Shown here: positions 17,166 to 25,770 of the stretch, piece by piece | How the letters are laid out: each line of letters starts with the position of its first letter | Position numbering within the stretch: position 1 is the stretch's first letter | NCBI RefSeq assembly: GCF_013450295.1 | Contig: NZ_SKBR01000002.1 | Coordinates: 1,574,501 to 1,638,500 of the forward strand | Source of the DNA: Streptomyces sp. AJS327 | Lineage (GTDB): Bacteria; Actinomycetota; Actinomycetes; Streptomycetales; Streptomycetaceae | Reading direction: 5' to 3' | DNA: 64,000 nt | Made by a program: the position numbers and the translations under genes | Notes under the pieces: generated by a model | What the model was told of the DNA's origin: nothing | Databases searched by the model: none | The model's input: only the letters and a program-made list of their open reading frames with translations

Positions 17166-17879
17166 CTACCGGGGGCGCCGGGAGCGGGCCCGCAGGATCC
17201 CGACGGCCAGCGCGGCGGGGGCGATCAGCAGCAGGGCCTGCGCGAGGAACGGCATCTTGGTGTCCTCCCTGGCCGCTTCGGTGGAGAGCCGGGGTGGCTC
17301 CGGTGGACGGGAGCGGCGGGAGGGCGAGGCTCCGGCCGCCTCGTCCGGTGTGGCGGTGAGGGAGGGCGTGGTGGTCTCCGGTGTGGGCGGGACGCGGCTG
17401 TTCGGGTCGCTGACGGAGGCGGAGGGCGGCACGGCGTCCCCGCCGCCGGGGCGCGTGGCCGGGGGCGCGGTGTTCGCCGGGTGGTGGGGGGAGGACGGGG
17501 CGGGGCGGGGGCAGGGGGACGCGGCGTGCGCGCTGAGGGTGGCCGCCGCGCTGGGCGCGCCGCGTGGGGCGAGGGTGGCCGTCATGCCGTGGCAGCCGCC
17601 ACGTACCTCCGCGCCCATCCGCAGGCCCGGGTCGCCCAGGGTGACCTCGGCGCTCGCGGGGCCGGAGGGGAGGCGCTGGGTGGTGGGCGGGGGTTCGCCG
17701 AATCCGGGGGGGCCGCTCGGTCCGGTGACGGGTGGCGCGGCCGGGGAGGTCCAGCGTGGCGCGGCGCCGGGGGGCGGTGCGGCGGCCCGGGCGGCGGTTG
17801 GGGTGGTGGAGAGCAGCGCACACCCGGCGCAGAGCAGCGAGGCCAGTCGGAGGGTTGTGCGCGGCCGGTGTCGTGTCAC
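17166..17879 (-). CDS. Pro/Ala-rich exported protein with C-terminal membrane anchor
   Basis: This hypothetical protein has 237 residues. It has an N-terminal signal peptide (RTTLRLASLLCAGCALLS, cleavage near AARA), a central Pro/Ser/Thr/Ala-rich region of about 160 residues, and a C-terminal hydrophobic span (MPFLAQALLLIAPAALAVGIL) with a basic tail RARSRRPR. The layout is that of a cell-surface protein anchored by its C-terminus. There is no LPXTG sortase motif. A short segment, VTLGDPGLRMGAEVRGGCHG, looks more structured than the rest. GTG 17879 is the only good start and its ribosome site is weak. The low complexity makes the call less sure than its neighbours. Confidence 0.55.
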   Translation of the reverse strand: MTRHRPRTTLRLASLLCAGCALLSTTPTAARAAAPPPGAAPRWTSPAAPPVTGPSGPPGFGEPPPTTQRLPSGPASAEVTLGDPGLRMGAEVRGGCHGMTATLAPRGAPSAAATLSAHAASPCPRPAPSSPHHPANTAPPATRPGGGDAVPPSASVSDPNSRVPPTPETTTPSLTATPDEAAGASPSRRSRPPEPPRLSTEAAREDTKMPFLAQALLLIAPAALAVGILRARSRRPR

Positions 17880-17984
17880 CTCACCGATGGTGGCGTCCGG
17901 GGAGCGGCCGGGGCCCGGGACGGGAGGGGATTGACACGATGGGCTGAATCAGCGCACCCCGGTTCGGGGTGGGCTGGGTGTGGT

Positions 17985-18023
17985 GCGGCGCGCCGCCCGG
18001 GGTGCCGCCGGGTGGCGCGCCGC
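17985..18023 (-). terminator. Strong terminator of the amidase gene
   Basis: The arms 17985-18000 and 18008-18023 form a 16-bp stem with one G-T wobble and a 7-base loop (GGTGCCG). It lies 45 bases downstream of the amidase stop codon on the minus strand. Confidence 0.75.
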
Positions 18024-18068
18024 GCGTGGGAGTCCGCCGGTGGGGTGTGGGGGTACCGGGGGCTCTGG

Positions 18069-18698
18069 TCAGGCGTTGACGAGCTGCATGTAGCGGTCCC
18101 AGTCCCAGTGCGGGCCGGGGTCGGTGTGGTCGGCGCCGGGCACCTCGTGGTGCGCGATGACGTGCTCACGGGTCTTGGGGATGCCGTGGTTGTCGCAGAT
18201 CGCCTTGGTCAGCAGCGCGGACTGCTCGTACATGGCGTCGGTGAACCAGGCCGGGTCGTCGATGAAGCCCTCGTGTTCGATGCCGACGCTGCGGGTGTTG
18301 TAGTCCCAGTTGCCCGCGTGCCAGCCCACGTCCTTCTCGTCGACCATGTGCGCGATGTGGCCGTCCTCGGAGCGGACGACGTAGTGCGCGGAGACCTGGG
18401 CGCTGGGGTTCTGGAACCAGGAGATGGTGCCGTCGTACTTGCCCTGCGTGACGTGGATGACCACGTAGTTGATCGGGTACTCCGAAGGCCGGTTGCTCAC
18501 CGTGTAGTTGGAGGGGCTGGCCGGAATCCACTCCAGCTCCGGGTAGGCGGCGGCCTTCGAGGCGGACCGCGGACGGGCCAGCGCGGGCACCGCGGAGGCG
18601 GTCACCAGCCCGGCGCCGACGGCGAGGGCCGCGCCGCCGCGCAGCAGGTTGCGGCGGCTGGGGGTGGGGTGGGGGGAGGTGCGTCGTGGGTTGGTCAT
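18069..18698 (-). CDS. Tat-exported N-acetylmuramoyl-L-alanine amidase
   Basis: This is a 209-residue Amidase_2-type (PGRP-like) peptidoglycan hydrolase. The N-terminus carries a twin-arginine signal (SRRNLLRGG, then a hydrophobic stretch ending near ALARP). The catalytic domain shows INYVVIHVTQGKYDGTISWF, the zinc-ligand region HVTQ, WHAGNWDYNTRSVGIEHEGF, and HHEVPGADHTDPGPHWDWDRY at the C-terminus. It should cut the bond between MurNAc and L-Ala outside the cell, in wall turnover or recycling. ATG 18698 follows GGGAGA. The upstream region (18699-18976) shows a lower-GC promoter-like stretch around 18765-18840. Confidence 0.93.
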   Translation of the reverse strand: MTNPRRTSPHPTPSRRNLLRGGAALAVGAGLVTASAVPALARPRSASKAAAYPELEWIPASPSNYTVSNRPSEYPINYVVIHVTQGKYDGTISWFQNPSAQVSAHYVVRSEDGHIAHMVDEKDVGWHAGNWDYNTRSVGIEHEGFIDDPAWFTDAMYEQSALLTKAICDNHGIPKTREHVIAHHEVPGADHTDPGPHWDWDRYMQLVNA

Positions 18699-18976
18699 GG
18701 TGTCTCCCAGTGGGGGGTGGGATGGGGAGATGGTGCTGAGGCGCCCGATTCGAGGCACGTGCATGACAAGTTTACGCGCGTCGATACTGCCACCACCGGT
18801 GAGAAGCTGCCAAGTACCCACGTACGTACGGTTGTTCAGGACGCGATCGCGGCGGCACGCCGGACCGGCGCTCACGCACCACCCGCCCCCCGGACTCCCG
18901 CACCCGGCGCGGCCGCGGCACGGTGCGCCGGTGGAGTGCGACGGGACGCCGGGGCGGAGAAGGCGGAGAAGGAGGC

Positions 18977-20236
18977 TCAGCCCGGCGGCCCGGCGGCCGC
19001 GCGGCCCCGCCCGAGGGGGTCGTCGAGCACCGCCCGCACCACCGACTGGGCGGCGCCCCGCAGCGTCCCCTCCGAACCGAGTGCCGACACCGCCACCTCG
19101 GGCACCCGGCCCGGCAGCACGCTCCGCCGCCGCAACTCCCGCTCCCAGCTGGGCAGCAGCCACTCCCCGAAGCGGGCCAGCGTTCCGCCGAGTACCACCG
19201 CCGCCGGATCCAGCAGGTTCACCGCTCCCGCGGTCGCGACCCCCAGCACCCGGCCAGCGCCGCGCAGCGCCCGCAGCGCCGCCGGATCCGCCGCCCGCGC
19301 CCGCTCCTCCAGCGGCGCGAGGCGGGAGCCCGCCGGGCCCGGGTCGAGCCCGGCCGCGCGCAGCAGGGCGGCCTCTCCCGCGTACTGCTCCAGACAGCCC
19401 CGGCCTCCGCACCCACAGGACCGCCCCTCCGGATACACCGGCACGTGCCCCAGCTCCCCGGCGAACCCGCCGCTGCCGTGCACCAGTTCACCCCCGAGCA
19501 CGAGGGCGCCACCGATCCCCGCCTCGGCCGAGACGTGCAGGAAGTCGCGCCGCTCCACCCCGGGCCCGGCGAGCCACACCTCGGCCAGCGCCGCGAAGTT
19601 GGCCTCGTTCGCCACGGTGAGCGGCTCCGCGACGGGCAGCGCCGCGCCGACGTCGGTGTCCCGCCAGCCGAGGTTCGGGGCGTGCCGCACCACCGCGCTG
19701 TCCCGCCCGACGAGCCCGGGCACCGCCACCGCGACCCCCGCCGGGGCCAGCCCCGCCTCCCGTGCCTCGGCCGACACCCCGGCGATCAGCTCGCGCAGCG
19801 CGGCCAGCACCGCGCCGGGCGCGTGGTCCGGCACAGGGTGCCCGGCCACCGTCCGCGCCCGCACCGTCCCGCGCAGGTCGGTCGCGCAGACCGCCAGCCG
19901 GTCCACCCCGATCTCCGCGCCGATCCCGCACGGGCCGGTGTCCGCCAGCGCCAGCACGCTGCCGGGCCGCCCGACCGCGCCGGACCGCCCGGGGCCCAGC
20001 TCCACCAGCAGCCCGGTGCCCAGCAGTTCGTCGACGAGTGTCGAGACGGCGGCCCGGGTCAGGCCGATGCGCGCGGCGATCGTGGCGCGGGACGGCGCGC
20101 TGTCGGCCGCCACCGCGTGCAGCACCCGGGAGAGGTTGCGCCGCCGCAACTCGCGCTGTGAGGACGGCGGGGGGCCCGGGGAGCCCGGAGGCACGGGGGA
20201 AACCGGGGGACCGGGGGACCCCGGGGGTACTGCCAT
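18977..20236 (-). CDS. ROK family transcriptional repressor, XylR-like
   Basis: The protein has 419 residues. An N-terminal winged helix-turn-helix (RRRNLSRVLHAVAADSAPSR, then IAARIGLTRAAVSTLVDELL) is fused to a ROK sugar-kinase fold. That fold has the zinc-binding motif CGCGGRGCLEQY and the sugar-site ELGHVP. It lies just downstream of xylB on the same strand and faces xylA, so xylose is the likely inducer. The first 26 residues are a low-complexity Pro/Gly/Ser tract; ATG 20236 has GGAGG six bases upstream, so I keep it as the start. No kinase activity is expected from the repressor branch of the family. Confidence 0.88.
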   Translation of the reverse strand: MAVPPGSPGPPVSPVPPGSPGPPPSSQRELRRRNLSRVLHAVAADSAPSRATIAARIGLTRAAVSTLVDELLGTGLLVELGPGRSGAVGRPGSVLALADTGPCGIGAEIGVDRLAVCATDLRGTVRARTVAGHPVPDHAPGAVLAALRELIAGVSAEAREAGLAPAGVAVAVPGLVGRDSAVVRHAPNLGWRDTDVGAALPVAEPLTVANEANFAALAEVWLAGPGVERRDFLHVSAEAGIGGALVLGGELVHGSGGFAGELGHVPVYPEGRSCGCGGRGCLEQYAGEAALLRAAGLDPGPAGSRLAPLEERARAADPAALRALRGAGRVLGVATAGAVNLLDPAAVVLGGTLARFGEWLLPSWERELRRRSVLPGRVPEVAVSALGSEGTLRGAAQSVVRAVLDDPLGRGRAAAGPPG

Positions 20237-20315
20237 CGCGTTCCTCCGCGGGGTGCGCCGGACGGGTTCGGCCGCCCCACGGCTCCGCCGGGCGCTGACC
20301 GTCGGGTCGTGGCGG

Positions 20316-21746
20316 TCAGCGCCGCCCCGAGAGCAGGGTATCCGCGTCCCCCAGGGCCGAGGCGAGCCGGGCCCAGGTGGCCTCGTCCCGCTCCAGCGCG
20401 GGGTAGGAGGGACCGCGCGCGGTGTCCCAGCGGCGCGCCGTGGTCACCGGATCCTCCCCCAGCAGCAGCCCCGCCGCCTGCGCGGCGGCCCCCAGCGCCA
20501 CGTGCTGTTCGGCCTCCGGCACCCGCACCGCCCGGCCCGACAGCCGCCGCACCGTCTCCCGCCACGCGGTACCCCGCGCCCCGCCACCGATCAGCGTGAT
20601 CGGCTCGGCGCCGTCCGGTTCGGGGCCCAGCACCCGCTCCAGCGCCCGGAGCAGCGCGAACACCGCGCCGTCGTAGGCGGCCTGAAGTAGCTGGCCGCCG
20701 GTCGTCTCGTGCCGCAGCCCGCTCAACAGCCCCGCCGCGTACGGCAGATGGGGGGTGCGCTCGCCGTCCAGGAAGGGCAGTACCGCCAGTTCGCCACCCG
20801 GCTCGACGGCCTCCCGGTCCAGGCCCAGCAGCGCGGCGATCCGGTCCACCGCGAGCGTGCAGTTCAGGGTGGTCGCCAGTGGGAGCCAGCCGGTGCGCGC
20901 GTCCGCGAAGCCGGTCACCGTGCCCGTCGGGTCGGCCGGGCGCTCCCCGGAGACCGCGTAGACCGTTCCGGAGGTGCCGAGGCTCAGCACCGGTTGCCCG
21001 GCCCGCAGCCCGAGGCCCAGCGCCGCCGCCATGTTGTCCCCGGTGCCGGTGGCGACGAGCGTCCCGGCGGGCAGCGGCAGCCCCTCGCGGACGGTGCCCG
21101 CCGCCTCGCCCGCCGCCAGCACCCGGGGCAGCAGCCGCCGGCGCAGCCCGGCCAGCTCCAGGATCTCCTCGTCGTACCGCTCGGTGGATCCCGCCCACCA
21201 GCCGGTGCCGGAGGCGTCCCCCCGGTCGGTCACCGGCTCGCCCGTCAGCCGCTCGGTGAGGAAGTCGTGCGGCAGCCGCACCGCGGCGGTCGCCTCCGCC
21301 GCCTCCGGCTCGTGTTCCCGCAGCCAGAGCCACTTGGTGACGGTGAACGACGGCGGCGGCACACTGCCGACCCGCTCGGCCCACACCCGCGCCCCGCCCA
21401 GCCGCTCCACCAGCTGGTCGCGCTGCGGCGCCGAGCGCAGGTCGTTCCAGAGCAGCGCGGGCCGCACCGGCCGTCCGTGAGCGTCCAGGGTGACCAGACC
21501 GTGCTGCTGACCGGCGACGGAGACGGCGGCCGCGGAGCGCGCCGCCTCCCCGCACTCCCGCAGCGCCGCGCCCAGCGCGTCCCACCACCGCTCGGGGTCG
21601 CTCTCCCGGCCCGTGCCGGTGCTCACCTCGTGCGGGGCCTGGCCGCGGGCCACCACGACCCCGGTGGCCGCGTCCACGACCAGCACCTTGGTTGACTGCG
21701 TGGAGCTGTCCACGCCGACGACGAGTGGTCCCTCAGGTGCGGACAT
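20316..21746 (-). CDS. xylB: Xylulokinase
   Basis: This is a 476-residue FGGY kinase that phosphorylates D-xylulose with ATP, feeding the pentose phosphate pathway. The phosphate-binding VGVDSSTQSTKVLVVD opens the protein. GQQHGLV and LLWNDLRS are typical of xylulokinase, GTGDNMAAALG carries the catalytic Asp, and LIGGGARGTAW binds nucleotide. I chose ATG 21746 (MSAPEGPLVVG) as start, although the frame is open to 21845. It is divergent from xylA with 134 bases between, which hold the candidate operator, and is followed by the ROK repressor on the same strand. Confidence 0.92.
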   Translation of the reverse strand: MSAPEGPLVVGVDSSTQSTKVLVVDAATGVVVARGQAPHEVSTGTGRESDPERWWDALGAALRECGEAARSAAAVSVAGQQHGLVTLDAHGRPVRPALLWNDLRSAPQRDQLVERLGGARVWAERVGSVPPPSFTVTKWLWLREHEPEAAEATAAVRLPHDFLTERLTGEPVTDRGDASGTGWWAGSTERYDEEILELAGLRRRLLPRVLAAGEAAGTVREGLPLPAGTLVATGTGDNMAAALGLGLRAGQPVLSLGTSGTVYAVSGERPADPTGTVTGFADARTGWLPLATTLNCTLAVDRIAALLGLDREAVEPGGELAVLPFLDGERTPHLPYAAGLLSGLRHETTGGQLLQAAYDGAVFALLRALERVLGPEPDGAEPITLIGGGARGTAWRETVRRLSGRAVRVPEAEQHVALGAAAQAAGLLLGEDPVTTARRWDTARGPSYPALERDEATWARLASALGDADTLLSGRR

Positions 21747-21788
21747 CGCTACCGCTCTCTTCCCGCGCCCGCCCCGGCGTGCGCATAG

Positions 21789-21815
21789 TAGTTCGTCAAG
21801 GGCGATGACTAAATA
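21789..21815. promoter_or_regulatory. Candidate xylose-repressor operator between xylB and xylA
   Basis: TAGTTCGTCA (21789-21798) and TGACTAAATA (21806-21815) form an imperfect inverted repeat matching at 8 of 10 positions, with a 7-base spacer. It sits in the AT-richest part of the xylB-xylA divergent spacer, where a ROK repressor would act on both promoters. Confidence 0.55.
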
Positions 21816-21880
21816 GCGAACCGACCGCCCGGCCAACGTACGCATCGACGCGGCGGCGTGCCGCGGAGAGGGGCGCCCGC

Positions 21881-23047
21881 GTGGACCCTCGACCGACTCC
21901 GGAGGACCGGTTCAGCTTCGGCCTGTGGACCGTGGGATGGCAAGGCCGTGACCCGTTCGGCGACGCCACCCGGGCGCCGCTCGACCCCGCCGAGGCGGTG
22001 CGGAACCTCGCCGGCCTCGGCGCCTGGGGCGTCACCTTCCACGACGACGACCTCGTGCCGCCCGACGCGGCCCCCGCCGAACGCGAGCGCCGGATCACCG
22101 ACTTCCGCCGGGCGCTGGACGCCACCGGCATGACGGTACCGATGGCGACCACGAACCTCTTCACCCACCCGGTCTTCAAGGACGGGGCGTTCACCGCGAA
22201 CGACCGGGACGTCCGGCGGTTCGCGCTGCGCAAGACCCTGCGGAACATCGACCTGGCCGCCGAACTCGGCGCCCGCACCTACGTCGCCTGGGGTGGCCGG
22301 GAGGGGGCCGAGTCCGGCGCCGCGAAGAGCGTCCCCGACGCCCTCGACCGGCTCCGCGAGGCCTTCGACCTGCTCGGCGCGTACGTCGTCGAACAGGGTT
22401 ACCCGCTGCGCTTCGCGCTGGAGCCGAAACCCAACGAGCCCCGCGGCGACCTGTTGCTGCCGACCGTCGGGCACGCCCTGGCCTTCATCGAACGGCTCGA
22501 CCGGCCCGAGCTGTTCGGCGTCAACCCGGAGACCGGACACGAGCAGATGGCCGGACTGAACTTCCCGCACGGGGTCGCCCAGGCCCTCTGGGCGGGCAAG
22601 CTCTTCCACATCGACCTCAACGGACAGCACGGCGTCAAGTACGACCAGGACCTGCGCTTCGGGGCGGGGGACCTGCGTGCCGCGTTCTGGCTCGTCGACC
22701 TGCTGGAGACCGGCGGCTACCAGGGGCCCCGGCACTTCGACTTCAAACCGCCGCGCACCGAGGACGCCTCCGGCGTCTGGGAGTCCGCCGCCGGGTGCAT
22801 GCGCAACTACCTGCTGCTGCGCGAGCGCGCCGCGGCCTTCCGTGCCGACCCCCGCGTCCACGCGGCGCTCCGCGACTCCCGGCTGGACGAACTGGCCCGT
22901 CCCACCCTCGACTTGGGGGAGACGCCCGCCGCGCTGCTCGCCGACCGCACCGCCTACGAGGACTTCGACGTGACGGCGGCGGCGGAGCGTGGCATGGCCT
23001 TCGAACGACTCGACCAGCTGGCGATGGATCACCTGCTGGGTGTCTGA
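21881..23047 (+). CDS. xylA: Xylose isomerase
   Basis: This is the 388-residue actinobacterial class I D-xylose isomerase. It shows RFSFGLWTVGWQGRDPFGD at the N-terminus, GVTFHDDDL (catalytic His), TYVAWGGREGAE, the metal ligand in EPKPNEPRGD, NPETGHEQM, and HIDLNGQHGVKYDQD. It converts D-xylose to D-xylulose for xylB. GTG 21881 follows GGAG. Its last 19 bases overlap the 3' end of the convergent sigma-factor gene, an unusual tail-to-tail overlap that could give antisense interference between the two transcripts. Confidence 0.95.
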   Translation: MDPRPTPEDRFSFGLWTVGWQGRDPFGDATRAPLDPAEAVRNLAGLGAWGVTFHDDDLVPPDAAPAERERRITDFRRALDATGMTVPMATTNLFTHPVFKDGAFTANDRDVRRFALRKTLRNIDLAAELGARTYVAWGGREGAESGAAKSVPDALDRLREAFDLLGAYVVEQGYPLRFALEPKPNEPRGDLLLPTVGHALAFIERLDRPELFGVNPETGHEQMAGLNFPHGVAQALWAGKLFHIDLNGQHGVKYDQDLRFGAGDLRAAFWLVDLLETGGYQGPRHFDFKPPRTEDASGVWESAAGCMRNYLLLRERAAAFRADPRVHAALRDSRLDELARPTLDLGETPAALLADRTAYEDFDVTAAAERGMAFERLDQLAMDHLLGV

Positions 23048-24060
23048 TCCGGTGCCAGCGACTCCGGCAGACCGAACACCGCGAACAGCGAGGTGTCGAA
23101 GAACGCCGAGGCGCGGGTCACCAACCCGCCCCGGATCTCCAGCACATGGAGGTTGAACGGGTGGAAGTGGCCGTCCTCGCCCCGCCAGTAGAGCCCGAAG
23201 GCGGGCTGGCCGTTGGCGGCGGTGGATATCATCCGGCCCTCACCGGGACCGATCGGGCACTGGGCGGCGATCAGCCGCCCGATGGCCTCTCCGCCCCTGT
23301 ACCACTCCGGGAAGGGGGGCATCTCCCAGACCGCGTCCCGCGTGAACAGCCGCACGATCGCCGGGACATCGGCCTTCTCGAACGCCTCGGCGTACCGGTC
23401 GAGCAGCTCCCGCGCCGCCGGATCGGTGGGTTCCGCCAGCGCCTCCTCCGTCGGTGACACCGAGGCGAGCTGCGCCCGGGCCCGCTGGAGCGCGCTGTTC
23501 ACCCCGGCCACGCTGGTGTCCAGCAGCTCCGCCACCTCCGCGGCCCGCCAGCGCAGCACGTCCCGCAATAGCAGCACCGCCCGCTGCCGCGGCGGCAGGT
23601 ACTGGAGGGCCGCCACCAGGGCCAGCCGGGTGCGGGAGCGGGTGACCGCCACCGTCGCCGGATCGGAGGGGGCCTCTCCCAGCAGCGCGTCCGGCATCGG
23701 CTCCAGCCACGGCACCTCGGGTGCCTCCACCACCGTCCGTTCGGGGTCGCCCGGCGCCCCGATGCCCGAGGGCAGCGGCCGGCGGCCCCGCTGCTCGATG
23801 GCGGTGAGGCAGGCGTTCGTCGCGATCCGGTACAGCCAGGTACGGAGCGAGGAGCGGCCCTCGAAGCGCTCACTCGCCCGCCAGGCGCGCAGGTAGGTGT
23901 CCTGGACGAGGTCCTCCGCGTCGTGCACCGAACCGAGCATGCGGTAACAGTGCGCGAGCAGCTCACGGCGGTACGGATGGGCCCGCTCCAGCAGGTCGGA
24001 GTCCGGCCCCACCTGGGGGGCCGAGGTGCCGGTGGTCCGCTCCGCCGTCGCCTTCGCCAT
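23029..24060 (-). CDS. ECF sigma factor with C-terminal SnoaL-like domain
   Basis: This 343-residue extracytoplasmic-function sigma factor belongs to the group carrying its own SnoaL-like extension instead of a separate anti-sigma. Sigma region 2 is HCYRMLGSVHDAEDLVQDTY and region 4 includes LPPRQRAVLLLRDVLRW and SVAGVNSALQRAR. From about residue 215 a SnoaL fold begins (YAEAFEKADVPAIVRLF and AVWEMPPFPEWYRG). Family knowledge suggests the extension senses a small molecule or controls activity. No anti-sigma gene is adjacent. It overlaps the end of xylA by 19 bases on the opposite strand. Confidence 0.92.
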   Translation of the reverse strand: MAKATAERTTGTSAPQVGPDSDLLERAHPYRRELLAHCYRMLGSVHDAEDLVQDTYLRAWRASERFEGRSSLRTWLYRIATNACLTAIEQRGRRPLPSGIGAPGDPERTVVEAPEVPWLEPMPDALLGEAPSDPATVAVTRSRTRLALVAALQYLPPRQRAVLLLRDVLRWRAAEVAELLDTSVAGVNSALQRARAQLASVSPTEEALAEPTDPAARELLDRYAEAFEKADVPAIVRLFTRDAVWEMPPFPEWYRGGEAIGRLIAAQCPIGPGEGRMISTAANGQPAFGLYWRGEDGHFHPFNLHVLEIRGGLVTRASAFFDTSLFAVFGLPESLAPDQTPSR

Positions 24061-24129
24061 CGCCGTACCTTCCCTCGCCCGTGCTTTTCGGCGAGTCTGG
24101 CAGAAGGGTCCGACAACGCCCGGGAGGAC

Positions 24130-24471
24130 TCAGCGGCGCTTGCGGCGGCGCTTCCGCGCCGAGCGGCGGCTCTTGCTGAAGAACCAGCCCGCCGGGGGCT
24201 CGTCCGCCCGCCAGGGCTGCGGCTCCGGCGGCTGGTCCCGCCAGCGCTCCTGGAGCATTCTGGTGCGCGCCGCGGGCTCCCGGGCCTCCGCGCCCCGGAT
24301 GAACTCCTCGTCGAGGACGAGGTCGTCCCACGGCGAGGCGTCCCGCTCGCCGCCCGGCTCCGCCCCGCCCTCCGCGCGCTCCCCGCGGGGTGGGGGCTCC
24401 TCCGGCCCGCGCTCGCCGCTCTCCCGGCGTTTCCCGTGCTCCCCGCCCTGATTCTCCGGTTGGGTTCCCAT
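24130..24471 (-). CDS. Small acidic-basic protein, Streptomyces-type hypothetical
   Basis: The protein has 113 residues and no membrane span or signal. It is hydrophilic: an acidic Glu/Gly/Pro-rich N-terminal half, a conserved-looking core WDDLVLDEEFIRGAEAREPAA, then AGWFFSKSRRSARKRRRKRR with a heavily basic end. The core resembles a short motif that recurs in uncharacterised Streptomyces proteins, but I cannot assign a function. ATG 24471 has GAGGAGG upstream. It lies 69 bases upstream of the sigma-factor start on the same strand, so a shared operon is possible. Confidence 0.65.
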   Translation of the reverse strand: MGTQPENQGGEHGKRRESGERGPEEPPPRGERAEGGAEPGGERDASPWDDLVLDEEFIRGAEAREPAARTRMLQERWRDQPPEPQPWRADEPPAGWFFSKSRRSARKRRRKRR

Positions 24472-25012
24472 GAGGCTGCCTCCTCGTGACGCCTGGCAAG
24501 ATCTCCGGAACTCACACGGCCCTGACCGCACAACGCTCCGACGCGAACGGTTGTTCCGTCAGGGGTGTCCTGCCCGCGAGTTCCCCCGGGGAAGCCGCCC
24601 GAGCCGGAACCGGCCGCCGCGTCCGGGCGCCGGTCACCGACCGGCCCGGCATCCTCACCGTCCGCACTCCCCGCACCTTCCGCCGGGGCCCGCGCACCCC
24701 GCCCGGTGCCGACCCGGCCGGCAAGGCCCCGGCGCGCGCCCGTGGGGCGCGCGGGTGCCCGCGCGCCCCACGGCACCACGACGATGAGGGCGCGGGCCTC
24801 ACTCTCCGTGCCGGCCCGCGTCGGTCCGCGTCCGGCCGGTACCGATCCGTGGGGCCGGTGGCCGGGTTCGATCCAGGTCGGTCAGTGGCTGGGTCCGGGC
24901 CGCGTGTCCGGAGGGACACGGGAGGGACACGGAGGGACACGGGGGTGTCGAGATCCGCGTCCGGCCGGAGGCGAGGGTGGCCGGACTGTGCTGGCCGGAC
25001 GGCGCCGACCGC
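24472..25012. other. Gene-free spacer with short GGGACAC repeats
   Basis: No convincing gene on either strand. At 24911-24945 there are three near-perfect AGGGACACGG units. The region separates two minus-strand genes and probably carries the promoter of the 113-residue protein gene. Confidence 0.4.
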
Positions 25013-25633
25013 TCAGCGGGCGAGCGCGCAGTGCAGCTCGGCCCAGACCGAGTGCCCCACGCTGCGGTGCCCCCTGCCGTGCGGGCGCGGCACGCGCTCC
25101 GGACGCACCCCCCAGGCGTCGGCCAGCAGGCTGACCAGGAGCAGACCCCGGCCGCCCTCCCCGTAGTCGGCCGGATCGCTGGTGCCCGGGGTCTCCGCCG
25201 GGCAGACCGGGCAGCTCGGCTCCGGGGCGCCGTGCGGCGCCGTGCCGGTCGTCTCCCCGGACGGCCCGTGCGCGCCGTCCGACGCGGACGCTCCCTGGCT
25301 GGCGGGTCCGTGCGTGGTCCGGGTGGGCGCGGCGGAGCCCTGGTCGGTGACCTCCAGCCGCAGTCGCGGGCCGGCGAGCGACAGGGTGCAGCCCACGTGC
25401 TCGCTGTCGGTGTGCCGCACCGCGTTGGTGAAGAGTTCCGAGATCAGCAGTCTGGCGTCCTCGCGGGACTGCTCTGCGATGTTCCACGCCTGGAGCCGTT
25501 CGACCACGCGCCTTCGCGCCTTCACCACCGACCCTTCCAGGGCCGGAAGGTGGAATGCGTCCCGGAGCGGTCGGGCACGCTGAAGGGCGCCGGTCCGGTG
25601 GTCAATCCGGACGGCGTCTTGGAGGAAAGCCAC
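25013..25633 (-). CDS. Regulatory ATPase (AbaA/anti-sigma HATPase type) with insertion in the ATP lid
   Basis: This GHKL-type ATPase has 206 residues and is related to anti-sigma-factor kinases and the AbaA-like proteins of Streptomyces. The N box is ARLLISELFTNAVRHT and the G1 region is LRLEVTDQGS. The G2 box, EGGRGLLLVSLLADAWGV, follows only after about 55 extra residues rich in Ser, Gly and Pro with a CPVC pair; normally these boxes lie close together. It is divergent from the XRE regulator, the usual arrangement in WhiJ/AbaA-type loci. GTG 25633 is my preferred start. An upstream TTG at 25669 is possible but has no better ribosome site. Confidence 0.82.
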   Translation of the reverse strand: MAFLQDAVRIDHRTGALQRARPLRDAFHLPALEGSVVKARRRVVERLQAWNIAEQSREDARLLISELFTNAVRHTDSEHVGCTLSLAGPRLRLEVTDQGSAAPTRTTHGPASQGASASDGAHGPSGETTGTAPHGAPEPSCPVCPAETPGTSDPADYGEGGRGLLLVSLLADAWGVRPERVPRPHGRGHRSVGHSVWAELHCALAR

Positions 25634-25720
25634 GGCCCCACTATGAGGTGCGCCTGTTACGCGTGGCAAGAAGCATCCTGTAAATCACAGAATTACGATG
25701 GGCAGGCTGTCGCCTCGTCG

Positions 25721-25756
25721 TGGCACATGCCAAACTGCTTGTCCATGAAGGCAGTT
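25721..25756. promoter_or_regulatory. Inverted repeats upstream of the XRE regulator
   Basis: TGGCACATGCCA (25721-25732) is a 12-base palindrome. It is followed at once by AACTGC...GCAGTT (25733-25738 and 25751-25756), a second inverted repeat with a 12-base loop ending just before the GGAGGAGAG ribosome site. They may serve as an operator for the XRE protein or as a hairpin controlling its translation. Confidence 0.45.
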
Positions 25757-25770
25757 GGAGGAGAGCGTTA

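Noticed and set aside
15316..17823. An 835-codon minus-strand frame over the acyl-CoA ligase
   Set aside because: It runs in a different frame from the ligase, which has full AMP-binding motifs; the translation is Arg/Pro/Ala-rich.
16851..20690. A 1279-codon frame across the amidase and ROK genes
   Set aside because: Low-complexity translation with no ribosome site; the amidase, ROK and xylB genes on the opposite strand carry clear motifs.
24911..24945. AGGGACACGG repeats as a possible CRISPR or protein-binding array
   Set aside because: There are only three short units and no spacers; slippage in GC-rich DNA explains them.
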